From an uncultured Acinetobacter sp. (GTDB lineage Bacteria; Cyanobacteriota; Vampirovibrionia; Gastranaerophilales; Gastranaerophilaceae): 14,081 bases of DNA. A model generated the notes under the pieces. The model was not told the DNA's origin and searched no databases. It worked only from the letters and a program-made list of their open reading frames with translations. The stretch lies in NCBI GenBank assembly GCA_946623365.1, contig CAMORE010000048.1, positions 1 to 14,081 on the forward strand, read 5' to 3'. Positions 1-7,127 of this stretch are shown piece after piece. Numbering within the stretch: position 1 is the stretch's first letter; every line of letters begins with the position of its first letter. The position numbers and the translations under genes are program-made.

Positions 1-1131
1 CATTGCATCTTTAACTTTTTGAAGTGCATCAGCTTTTTTGCTTGCGTTTGATTCAGTATCTCTTGCTGCAATTGCTTCATTCATTGCTTGTAAATTTGTT
101 CTCAGTTCATCCTTGAGAGCTTTTAACTTAGGACAAGAATCATTAGAATATTCTGAAGCCTTGTTTAATAAACTTTCAGCAATTTTCGAAACTCCTGCTT
201 CTACCTGAACTAATAAACCTTCGTTCTTTTCGGGAAGCTTCGCAGCTACAGCTCTTATCAGTCCTTTATCCTTCGGAGCACAGCTGTCATTCCAAGCACT
301 TATAATTGGCAGTATAACATTTCTGCCAAATCCGTTCGGATCTGCAAACTGTGCTGAATAATTCATAAACTCATTAAAGACCTGTTTATCAATATCTTCG
401 ATTAACTCTCCGATTCTTTCCGGAGTGTTAAAATCCTTTTCTTTTACGTATTTGCAAGGAAAACTGTAATGATTACCCTTTAAGTTAAAATTATATCCTG
501 CTTTATGAAGCTCTAAGCTTACTTTGTCATCTGCGAGAATTGTCTTTCTTACAAGTTCCGCAGGAACAGATTCCATAACTTCCTTCATTGCTTCAAGCTG
601 TTCTGCTGCTGTTTCTTTCTTCATAGCTTCTTCCGCTTTTTGAATGAGTTCATCATCAAGCGCATCTATGTTATTTTTTTCGTCTTTTGCAAGCTCTTTT
701 AATTTATTAAAATTATCGTATAAAGCTTTTGCTTTTTGTCCGTCAGGTTTTTTAGCTTCCTCTTCTTTTTTCTTTTCTTTGGCTTTCTCTTCTTCAGTTT
801 TTGTATTTTGAGAAGGATTAGCTCCAGGCATGCCGGGGATTCCGGGAATCTGTCCGATTGAAGGGAATGTAAAACCTGGAAGGAATGAACTTCCGGGACC
901 AAAATCTCCGTTTTGCCATTTCATTTGACATTGTTTTAATGCTAAATTAGGATCAAGCAGCCAATCCATACTTGTATCCCTATAAATAGGAAAATTCAAA
1001 AATCCTAAATTATCGTTCTGATAATAAGGCATAGTCATGAAGAAATTACCGCATCCGCATCCCATACTTGGCATCATAAACGGAAAGCAGCCCATCCCCA
1101 TATTTAAATTGTTCATAAAGAACGGATTCAT
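1..1131 (-). CDS. Uncharacterised protein, 3' end beyond the left edge
   Basis: The minus strand is open from an ATG at 1131 to the left edge (377 codons, no stop), so the C-terminus is missing. I do not recognise the family. Residues 1-45 are rich in Met, Phe, Gly and Cys, including MGCGCG at 22-27, with no typical signal peptide. Residues 79-105 are Pro/Gly-rich with the repeat IPGIPGMPG. Residues 111-128 are an almost pure Lys/Glu stretch. The rest (about 133-377) looks largely alpha-helical and soluble, with several charged helices and scattered Cys (226, 284, 333). The start is supported by a GAGGT Shine-Dalgarno-like sequence 7 nt upstream and a promoter-like sequence about 70 bp upstream. 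It follows infB by 167 bp, in the place where rbfA often lies, but shows no likeness to RbfA. Coding is convincing; function is unknown. Confidence 0.8.
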   Translation of the reverse strand, partial: MNPFFMNNLNMGMGCFPFMMPSMGCGCGNFFMTMPYYQNDNLGFLNFPIYRDTSMDWLLDPNLALKQCQMKWQNGDFGPGSSFLPGFTFPSIGQIPGIPGMPGANPSQNTKTEEEKAKEKKKEEEAKKPDGQKAKALYDNFNKLKELAKDEKNNIDALDDELIQKAEEAMKKETAAEQLEAMKEVMESVPAELVRKTILADDKVSLELHKAGYNFNLKGNHYSFPCKYVKEKDFNTPERIGELIEDIDKQVFNEFMNYSAQFADPNGFGRNVILPIISAWNDSCAPKDKGLIRAVAAKLPEKNEGLLVQVEAGVSKIAESLLNKASEYSNDSCPKLKALKDELRTNLQAMNEAIAARDTESNASKKADALQKVKDAM

Positions 1132-1201
1132 CTTTTATACCTCTGAAAATTATCCCTATCTTATATATATAAAGTCTGTAAACTTTGAAAAATTGACTTT
1201 T

Positions 1202-1230
1202 TTTATACACAGCTTTACAAAACTTTACAA
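1202..1230 (-). promoter_or_regulatory. Candidate sigma-70-type promoter for the left-edge gene
   Basis: On the minus strand a -35-like TTGTAA (1230-1225) and a -10-like TATAAA (1207-1202) are separated by 17 nt, placing transcription start near 1195 and leaving a leader of about 64 nt before the ATG at 1131. TTTTGTAAAG-like units are repeated in tandem around the -35. No convincing intrinsic terminator is visible between infB and this promoter, so read-through from infB is also possible. The surrounding gap (1132-1298) is AT-rich and holds nothing else recognisable. Confidence 0.4.
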
Positions 1231-1298
1231 AAAGTTTTTATCCCTAATCGATAGGAATCAATGAGGTATAAATATGTATAGTAAATGCTAATACAAAA

Positions 1299-3860
1299 TT
1301 AAACGAGTTCTGTCTTTTCAACTTCTTCTGTTGTTGTAAACTTAACAATATCGCCTTCTGCAATATCATTAAACTTAACAAACGAAAGACCGCACTCAAA
1401 TCCTTGAGCAACTTCTTTAACATCATCTTTGAAACGTTTCAGCTGATCAACAGCACCTTTGAAAATTTCCTTACCGTCACGATATATTGTTGCTGTATCA
1501 TTCCTGCTAATCTTACCTTCCGTAACATAGCATCCCGCAATCTTTTGAACTTTACCAATAGTAAAGATTTGTCTGATTTCGACCTGACCTGTTTGAACTT
1601 CTTTAACATCCGGTGACAGTAATGATATCATTGTGTGTTCTATATCTTCAAGAATTTGATATATGATATCATATTTCTTAATTGTTACTCCTTCACGTTC
1701 AGCCGCAGCTAATGCATTTGCATCTTCTTTTACGGTGAAACCTAAAATAAGGGCATTTGATGCAGATGCCAACATAACGTCTGCTTCAGATATATCACCT
1801 ACACCAACGTGAATTATCTTTGTTACAATCTCTTTGGACTCAAGCTGAGCAATTGCCTGAGAAACAGCTTCTGCAGAACCATGAGTATTAGCTTTAATAA
1901 TAAGATTTAAGTGCGGTATATCATCTTCTACAGCACCTGCTTCTCTTCTCATATGAGCAGGAAGCATTGCTTCAAGACGCTTGTCACGTTCTTTTTCCTT
2001 ACGTTTATCAACAATTGCTTTCATCTCTTTTTCGTTTTGAACAACTTCAAAATAATCACCCGCATTCGGGACTTCTGTTAAGCCTAAAATCTCTACAGGA
2101 GTAGATGGTTCAGCTTTTACGATTCTTTCTCCGGAGTCAGATAAAAGTGCTCTTACACGACCGCAGGCAGTCCCCACTACAACACAATTGCCGGCTCTTA
2201 ATGTACCGTTTTGAACCAAAAGTGTTGCAACAGGTCCCTTTCCTTTATCTAAGTTTGCTTCAATTACAACGCCTGAAGCGTTTGCTTTCGGGTTAGCTTT
2301 AAGGTCTTGAACTTCTGCAACAAGCAAAATGTATTCCAAAAGTTCATCAATACCGTCACCCATAAGAGCTGAAACATTTACAGTTATTGTTTCACCGCCC
2401 CATGCTTCAGGAACCAGACCATGTTCTGTTAACTGTTGAAGAACTCTGTCAGGATTAGCTCCAGGTTTATCACACTTGTTAACTGCAACTATAATAGGAA
2501 CATCCGCAGCTTTAGCATGGTTAATCGCTTCTATTGTTTGAGGCATTATACCATCGTCTGCAGCAACTACAAGAATTGCAATATCTGTTGCTTTAGCACC
2601 TCTCGCACGCATCTCTGTGAATGCTTCGTGACCGGGGGTGTCAACAAATACAATCTTCTTTTCATGTTTATTATCAAGATAAACTGTATAAGCACCGATA
2701 GACTGAGTAATGCCGCCAACTTCAGTTGCTACAATTTTATGTTTTGATGCACGAATGCTGTCAAGCAATGTTGTTTTACCATGGTCAACGTGCCCCATTA
2801 TTGATACAACAGGCGCACGTTTTTTGAGAAGTTTTTTGTCTACTTCTGTTAGAGCTTTTTGTTTTTGCTCTTTTTCCATTTCTTCTTCAATAAATGCATC
2901 AAAGTCTTCTTCCAAAACTTCTAACTCATATTCCGCGCAGACTTTTTTAATGGTTTCTACATCAATTAATTGGTTTACAGTCGCCATTACACCTTGAAAC
3001 ATTAAAAATTTAACAATCTCAGCAGGCGTTTTCTGAATTTTATCAGCAAGCTCTTGAATTGTCATTGCTTGATTTACGACCAATGATTTAACCTCTTCAA
3101 CAGCCTCTTCTTTATGTGATTTCTTTTTATGTTTCTGAGCAGCAGCTTTCTCTAAAGAAATCATTTCCTGATCTTCTTTTTTGGAGTTAAAATCTTTTTC
3201 TTTTTTCTTGCCGCCTTCATTACGTCTCTTAGAAGAGCCTTTACCTTCATAAATTTCCTGCGGGATAATTCTTCTTTCTACAAGTTTTTTGTCGCCGGAT
3301 TGTTTATTAAAAGGCTTTTTATTATCTCTGTCGTTATTTTTATTTTCGCGATTCTGTTTGTCTGAAGCAGATTTATTATCTGGATTAGCCCTTCTTACAA
3401 TTTCTATTCTGGATTGATTTTTATATTCAATTTTTGTTCGTTCTATTTTGACAGCAGGTTTTTCTGCTTTTTTTATAACAGGAGCCTCTTGTTTCCTTTC
3501 TTCCTGTTGAACGGGTTCAGTTTTTTCAATTTTATCAACTTTTTCTATTTGAGGACTCTTACGAACTCTTTGTATTCTTTCAATTTGCGGCGCTTGAGTT
3601 TTTGTTGGCTGCTTTGTTTCTTCTTCTGCAGCAGTTTCATCTGCGGATGTTTTTGCTTTCTTTACAATAAATGCTTTTGGTTTAGCATTTTTCTTTTGAA
3701 TGCCATATCCTAAATGTTCTTTGAGTTTTCGAATCTGCGCCGGTGTTACCGTATTTGAATGAGATTTTACAATAATATCAATTTCTGCAAATTTTTCTAT
3801 AATTTCTTTACTTGTTTTCCCTAATTCTTTTGCTAATTCACTAACTCTTAAACTGTCCAT
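1299..3860 (-). CDS. infB: Translation initiation factor IF-2
   Basis: IF-2 is the GTPase that brings formyl-Met initiator tRNA to the 30S subunit and promotes 50S joining. The 853-aa protein has the full bacterial layout: an N-terminal IF2N module (about 1-50), a long Lys/Glu-rich disordered linker (about 55-255), a second IF2N module (about 263-318), then the G domain with GHVDHGKT (G1, 356-363), GGITQ (G2), DTPGH (G3, 407-411), NKCD (G4, 461-464) and SAL (G5, about 498), followed by domains II-IV. The ATG at 3860 is chosen over the TTG one codon upstream because AAAGGA lies 7 nt before it. It starts 11 bp after the ylxR stop, an arrangement that suggests translational coupling. The usual partners nusA and rbfA are absent on either side here. 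Confidence 0.98.
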   Translation of the reverse strand: MDSLRVSELAKELGKTSKEIIEKFAEIDIIVKSHSNTVTPAQIRKLKEHLGYGIQKKNAKPKAFIVKKAKTSADETAAEEETKQPTKTQAPQIERIQRVRKSPQIEKVDKIEKTEPVQQEERKQEAPVIKKAEKPAVKIERTKIEYKNQSRIEIVRRANPDNKSASDKQNRENKNNDRDNKKPFNKQSGDKKLVERRIIPQEIYEGKGSSKRRNEGGKKKEKDFNSKKEDQEMISLEKAAAQKHKKKSHKEEAVEEVKSLVVNQAMTIQELADKIQKTPAEIVKFLMFQGVMATVNQLIDVETIKKVCAEYELEVLEEDFDAFIEEEMEKEQKQKALTEVDKKLLKKRAPVVSIMGHVDHGKTTLLDSIRASKHKIVATEVGGITQSIGAYTVYLDNKHEKKIVFVDTPGHEAFTEMRARGAKATDIAILVVAADDGIMPQTIEAINHAKAADVPIIVAVNKCDKPGANPDRVLQQLTEHGLVPEAWGGETITVNVSALMGDGIDELLEYILLVAEVQDLKANPKANASGVVIEANLDKGKGPVATLLVQNGTLRAGNCVVVGTACGRVRALLSDSGERIVKAEPSTPVEILGLTEVPNAGDYFEVVQNEKEMKAIVDKRKEKERDKRLEAMLPAHMRREAGAVEDDIPHLNLIIKANTHGSAEAVSQAIAQLESKEIVTKIIHVGVGDISEADVMLASASNALILGFTVKEDANALAAAEREGVTIKKYDIIYQILEDIEHTMISLLSPDVKEVQTGQVEIRQIFTIGKVQKIAGCYVTEGKISRNDTATIYRDGKEIFKGAVDQLKRFKDDVKEVAQGFECGLSFVKFNDIAEGDIVKFTTTEEVEKTELV

Positions 3861-3871
3861 CAAATAGTCCT

Positions 3872-4135
3872 TTATTTATTTTCTGTGGATTGGGTAAAAC
3901 CCAATAACCTTTGTTTATCAATATTTACATTTGTTTTAAGAAATTTATTAATTTTATTTTTCTTGAAAGCATTATTAATACAATCTTTATTATAACAAAG
4001 ATATACCGATCTGCCAAATATCTTTGAATTTGGCAGTATGACAATATTTCCGCTTGTATGTTCTTTTGTTATTTTAATCAACTCCTCGCGAGATTTTATC
4101 TCTCCGCAGGAGATACATTTTCTTTTGTGTTCCAA
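3872..4135 (-). CDS. ylxR: YlxR/RnpM family RNA-binding protein
   Basis: This 87-aa protein matches the YlxR (DUF448) family: an N-terminal CISCGE motif (CxxC), the GRSVYLC segment corresponding to the family's GRGxYxC signature, and a basic C-terminal half. YlxR proteins are small nucleic-acid-binding proteins, normally encoded between nusA and infB; in Bacillus subtilis the protein (RnpM) binds and modulates RNase P RNA. Its position directly before infB fits that family. The only usable start in frame is TTG at 4135, with no visible Shine-Dalgarno, and a degenerate direct repeat ends only about 10 nt upstream, so the true N-terminus is uncertain. The starting residues place the CxxC at the usual distance from the N-terminus. 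A Shine-Dalgarno-supported GTG lies further upstream in another frame. Confidence 0.88.
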   Translation of the reverse strand: MEHKRKCISCGEIKSREELIKITKEHTSGNIVILPNSKIFGRSVYLCYNKDCINNAFKKNKINKFLKTNVNIDKQRLLGFTQSTENK

Positions 4136-4145
4136 TTTGTGTCGG

Positions 4146-4180
4146 TGATTAAGTGATTGAGTAACTAAGTGATTAAGTGG
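4146..4180. repeat. Short degenerate direct repeat upstream of ylxR
   Basis: About 35 bp consist of near-identical units: TAAGTGATTGAGTAAC (4150-4165) is followed directly by TAAGTGATTAAGTGG (4166-4180), and a partial copy GTGATTAAGTGATT precedes. The unit is roughly 16 bp with an internal AAGTGATT word. It lies in the leader of ylxR-infB, only about 10 nt before the TTG start codon. It contains no recognisable binding site, and neither promoter nor terminator function is evident. Confidence 0.6.
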
Positions 4181-4257
4181 TTTTAATCTCTTTTGTCCTT
4201 TTCACTTATCAATTCCTTTCTTTTTTATTTTCTCGCTCAGCTTGAAGATGGCTAGAT

Positions 4258-4279
4258 GTATGGTACAATTATTTGCACC
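4258..4279. repeat. REP-like palindrome (single copy)
   Basis: On the plus strand GGTACAA (4262-4268) and TTGCACC (4273-4279) form a 7-bp stem with one G-T mismatch (G-U in one RNA strand) around a TTAT loop, preceded by GTAT (4258-4261). The stem, loop and the four-base head closely match one arm of the inverted pair between rpoC1 and rpoC2 (head GTAG, stem GGTGCGA/TCGCACC, loop TTAT). It begins 8 bp after the prfA stop codon. There is no T-run on either side, so it is not a typical intrinsic terminator. Confidence 0.5.
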
Positions 4280-4286
4280 ACAAATT

Positions 4287-5369
4287 TTATCCGACTTCAG
4301 CGAGTTTTTCTAACTTTAATTTTTGGTCGTATTCAATCAGAAGATGAATTAATTCATCTAAATCCCCGTCAATAACAGTCCATACATTCAGGTTGTGATT
4401 AATTCTGTGGTCTGTTAAACGCCCTTGGGGGAAGTTATAAGTTCTTATTCTTTCACTTCTGTCACCGGTCCCGACTTGCGAACGACGCAGGTCAGTGACT
4501 TCTTGCATTTGCTTTTGAACTTCTAAATCATACAATTTCGAACGTAATATTTCCATTGCACGTTCTTTGTTTTGAAGTTGTGAACGTTCTTCAGTACAGA
4601 AAATCATTATTCCGGTAGGTTTGTGAAATAAGCGGGCAGCAGTTTCAACTTTGTTTACGTTTTGACCTCCTGCGCCTCCGCTTCTGGCTGTTGACATCTC
4701 TATGTCTTCAGGTCTAATCTCAATTTCTACATCATCTACCTCGGGCATTACGGCTACTGTAGCGGTTGATGTGTGAACTCTTCCTTGTGATTCAGTTTCC
4801 GGTACTCTTTGAACTCTGTGTACTCCTGATTCATATTTTAATTGTGAATATACAGCATCTCCTTTAATTGATATAATAATTTCTGAGTATCCGCCTGCTT
4901 CACATTCCGTTTTCGATAATATTTGAGTTTGCCATCCTTGTTTATCAGCAAACTTAAGATACATTCTTGCTAAATCTCCGGCAAATATGTTAGCTTCATC
5001 TCCGCCTGCTCCTCCTCTGATTTCTAACATAATGTCTTTGTCATCCATTGGGTCGCGGGGAAGCAGGAGAACTTTCATCCTTTCTTCATACTCAGGTAGT
5101 TTAGCTTCATTTTCTTCCATCTCAGCCTTTAAGAAACTGCGCATTTCCTCATCTTTTTCTTCGTGAATCATCTGTTTTGCTTCTTCTATTGCGTCTGTAG
5201 CCTTTTTCCAAGCGTAGTATAATTCAACTGTTTCTTCCATTGATTTTCTTTGTTTAGATAAATCTCTAAACTTATTATAATCAGCTATGACATTAGGATC
5301 AGATAAAGTTTGTCCTAATTCCACATATTTTTTTTCTATTTGAATAATCTTATCCAACATGTCCTTCAT
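4287..5369 (-). CDS. prfA: Peptide chain release factor 1 (RF1)
   Basis: RF1 recognises UAA and UAG stop codons in the ribosomal A site and triggers peptidyl-tRNA hydrolysis. The 360-aa length is normal. The catalytic GGQ motif is at 234-236, within SGGAGGQNVNKVETA. The codon-recognition PxT motif is P190-E191-T192 (PET); RF2 would carry SPF here. The N-terminal helical domain occupies about 1-105. The ATG at 5369 is preferred over the one at 5360 because AAGGG lies 9 nt before the former, while the latter would have a Shine-Dalgarno spacing of only one base. The gene has its own promoter-like sequence and sits between prs and ylxR-infB; prmC, the usual methyltransferase partner that modifies the GGQ glutamine, is not adjacent. 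Confidence 0.98.
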   Translation of the reverse strand: MKDMLDKIIQIEKKYVELGQTLSDPNVIADYNKFRDLSKQRKSMEETVELYYAWKKATDAIEEAKQMIHEEKDEEMRSFLKAEMEENEAKLPEYEERMKVLLLPRDPMDDKDIMLEIRGGAGGDEANIFAGDLARMYLKFADKQGWQTQILSKTECEAGGYSEIIISIKGDAVYSQLKYESGVHRVQRVPETESQGRVHTSTATVAVMPEVDDVEIEIRPEDIEMSTARSGGAGGQNVNKVETAARLFHKPTGIMIFCTEERSQLQNKERAMEILRSKLYDLEVQKQMQEVTDLRRSQVGTGDRSERIRTYNFPQGRLTDHRINHNLNVWTVIDGDLDELIHLLIEYDQKLKLEKLAEVG

Positions 5370-5406
5370 AATAAAAATCCCTTTTTTAATCTAAATCTAT
5401 AATTTC

Positions 5407-5434
5407 AGTATACCAAAAAATTATAAACAGGTAA
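5407..5434 (-). promoter_or_regulatory. Candidate promoter for prfA with extended -10
   Basis: On the minus strand, TATACT (5412-5407) is preceded by TGG (5415-5413), giving an extended -10 element. A weak -35 candidate, TTACCT (5434-5429), lies 16 nt upstream. Transcription would start near 5400, about 30 nt before the ATG. A second TATAAT hexamer at 5425-5420 lacks a good -35. The site lies just downstream of the prs terminator, so prfA is probably transcribed separately. Confidence 0.45.
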
Positions 5435-5474
5435 CTACTTAAGTATATAAAAAAATTTATGTCATTTACATAAT

Positions 5475-5506
5475 AAAAAGGTTCCGTAATGAGCAGGAAC
5501 CTTTTT
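5475..5506 (-). terminator. Intrinsic terminator of prs
   Basis: An 11-bp perfect stem, AAAAAGGTTCC (5475-5485) with GGAACCTTTTT (5496-5506), encloses a 10-nt loop. Read on the minus strand it ends in TTTTT and lies about 30 bp after the prs stop codon. The sequence is symmetrical enough to work in either direction, but only minus-strand genes flank it. Confidence 0.85.
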
Positions 5507-5536
5507 CTGTTAAATTAGTTAAGTAAAAGAAATCTT

Positions 5537-6547
5537 TTATACTTTCATTTCTTTTTCAAAACCAAATAATGAGCTTACGGATTCATCATCGTGAATTCTT
5601 GATATAGCTTGACCTAATAGAGGAGCTACCGAAAGCTGTTTTACGTTAGATGGTAAATCTTCTTTTTTCCAAGGAATAGTATTTGTTACAATGCATTCTT
5701 CTATAGGAGCATTTTTTAGTCTTTCAATAGCAGGACCGGAGAAGACTGCGTGTGTAGCACCAACATATACTTTTTTTGCACCTTTTGATTTTAATAGTTT
5801 TGCAGCTTCGCAAATAGTACCGGCAGTGTCAATAATGTCATCAAACATTAAACATACTTTATCTTGAACATCACCGATAATATGAGCCGCAATAGCTTCA
5901 TTATGTTTGTCTCTACGCTTATCGATAATAGCCATCGGACAATCAAGTTTTTTAGCAAACGCTCTTGTTCTGTTTGCACCGCCCATATCAGGGGAAACTG
6001 CGACCATATCATCAGGATTTATTCCTAAATTTTTCACATAATCAACAATTATCGGTGTTGCAAAAATATGGTCAACAAGTATATTAAAGAATCCCTGGAT
6101 TTGACCGGTATGTAAATCCATTGCCAAAACTCTGTTTGCACCTGCAGTTGTTAAAATATCCGCAACTAGCTTTGCCGTAATAGCTTCTCTGCCTGATGTT
6201 TTTCTGTCTTGTCTTGCATATCCGTAATAAGGGATTACCGCTGTTATTGATTTTGCACTTGCACGTTTAAACGCATCAATTATAATTAACAGTTCCATTA
6301 AATTCTCATTAACAGGATTACAAATCGGTTGAATGATAAAAACATCATCACCTCGTATACTTTCCTTAATTTGAACATATATTTCGCCGTCTGCAAAGTT
6401 TTTAATTACCATCGGACCGACTGTCGTCCCTAAATAATCAGCAATCTCTTGTGCTAATTGAGGATTTGAACGACCTGAAAATAACTTGATATCGTGAGTC
6501 GGGTTTACCGCACGTTCAAGCTGTGAGTAAGGCATTTCAAGAACCAT
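5537..6547 (-). CDS. prs: Ribose-phosphate pyrophosphokinase (PRPP synthetase)
   Basis: This enzyme makes PRPP from ribose 5-phosphate and ATP, feeding purine, pyrimidine, NAD, histidine and tryptophan synthesis. With the ATG at 6547 the protein is 336 aa, slightly longer than the usual 310-320 because of about 18 extra N-terminal residues before DIKLFSGRSNPQLA. Visible signatures are FADGEIYVQI, the flexible ATP loop YYGYARQDRK (ending about 116), HTGQIQGFF (about 146-154), VSPDMGGANRTRAFA (family VSPDxGG) and the PRPP-binding loop DDIIDTAGT (236-244). The start at 6547 is preferred over an in-frame ATG at 6565 because AAAGGA lies 9 nt before it, whereas nothing precedes the other. It has its own terminator and is separated from yjbQ by 163 bp, so it is probably monocistronic. 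Confidence 0.97.
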   Translation of the reverse strand: MVLEMPYSQLERAVNPTHDIKLFSGRSNPQLAQEIADYLGTTVGPMVIKNFADGEIYVQIKESIRGDDVFIIQPICNPVNENLMELLIIIDAFKRASAKSITAVIPYYGYARQDRKTSGREAITAKLVADILTTAGANRVLAMDLHTGQIQGFFNILVDHIFATPIIVDYVKNLGINPDDMVAVSPDMGGANRTRAFAKKLDCPMAIIDKRRDKHNEAIAAHIIGDVQDKVCLMFDDIIDTAGTICEAAKLLKSKGAKKVYVGATHAVFSGPAIERLKNAPIEECIVTNTIPWKKEDLPSNVKQLSVAPLLGQAISRIHDDESVSSLFGFEKEMKV

Positions 6548-6590
6548 ATCGGATAATCCTTTCATACTTTTGTGATAGAAGAGTAATTTA

Positions 6591-6619
6591 ATTTTACACT
6601 AAATATTTGTATTTATAAA
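6591..6619 (-). promoter_or_regulatory. Weak candidate promoter for prs
   Basis: In the AT-rich 163-bp gap upstream of prs, minus-strand TTTATA (6619-6614) and TAAAAT (6596-6591) are 17 nt apart and would give a leader of about 37 nt. Overlapping alternatives exist (for example TTAATA and TATAAA, also 17 nt apart, further upstream), so the choice is uncertain. An A6T7 tract at 6664-6676 could be bent or UP-element-like DNA. No clear terminator for yjbQ is visible in the gap. Confidence 0.3.
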
Positions 6620-6710
6620 GTTTTCTTTACAAAATATTAAGTATATATAATTAAAAAAACGTAAAAAATTTTTTTGCTACTAACATAAAATGCTTTTAAT
6701 TAGCTCAGAA

Positions 6711-7127
6711 CTAATAAACAATTTGTACTGTTATATTCCTTGAGCGTTCTTTATTATCGAAATCTAATAAAACAACTTGCTGCCAAGTTCCCAGATTCAA
6801 TAAACCGTCAACAAGAGCAATGTTAACGGAGCTCCCTACTAAAGCAGATCTTACATGAGCATATCCGTTACCGTCATGCCAAATTTCATCATGATGATAT
6901 TCAACACCTGAAGGAGCAATTCTATCTAAAGCTTCTTTTAAATCTTTAACTAAGCCTTCTTCATATTCAATTGTTGTTACAGCAGAGGTACTACCTTGAA
7001 TAGAAACGCAGACAAGCGCATTTTTTAATTCATGCTTGTATACGCAATTTTGAACGTGTTTTGTAATATTTATAATATCATTATTTCCTCTTGTGTGAAT
7101 AATAAAATGTTCGTTAATTATTGGCAT
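6711..7127 (-). CDS. yjbQ: YjbQ/UPF0047 family enzyme
   Basis: This 138-aa protein is a typical full-length UPF0047 (YjbQ, TIGR00149) member, annotated in databases as secondary thiamine-phosphate synthase because the Escherichia coli protein shows weak activity of that kind; the true role is unsettled. Conserved blocks are GSTSAVTTIEYEEG (about 45-58), HHDEIWHDGNGYAHVRSALVG (about 78-98, with the metal-ligand-type histidines) and LGTWQQVVLLDFDNKERSR (about 112-130). The family forms compact beta-rich trimers. Its ATG overlaps the end of the upstream YqaA-like gene by 10 nt, which suggests translational coupling; a Shine-Dalgarno is weak. It is the last gene of a four-gene operon and no other thiamine gene is nearby. 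Confidence 0.92.
   Translation of the reverse strand: MPIINEHFIIHTRGNNDIINITKHVQNCVYKHELKNALVCVSIQGSTSAVTTIEYEEGLVKDLKEALDRIAPSGVEYHHDEIWHDGNGYAHVRSALVGSSVNIALVDGLLNLGTWQQVVLLDFDNKERSRNITVQIVY

Noticed and set aside
699..902. Short minus-strand frame of 67 aa
   Set aside because: It is a different frame inside the larger 377-codon gene; its Lys run comes from the A-rich Lys/Glu linker codons read out of frame.
1239..1255. Imperfect palindrome around ATCGAT after infB as a terminator
   Set aside because: The arms need two bulged bases and no good T-run follows, so termination cannot be supported.
1037..1264. Plus-strand frame of 75 aa
   Set aside because: It runs opposite the start and promoter of the left-edge gene, lacks a Shine-Dalgarno and resembles no family.
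1404..3713. Several plus-strand open frames of 60-103 aa opposite infB
   Set aside because: They lie wholly antisense to a well-conserved infB, have no family resemblance or convincing ribosome binding sites, and are rich in Phe, Ser, Cys and Leu, as expected from the reverse of Lys/Glu-rich codons.
4146..4180. CRISPR array
   Set aside because: The units are about 16 bp, adjacent and degenerate, with no unique spacers.
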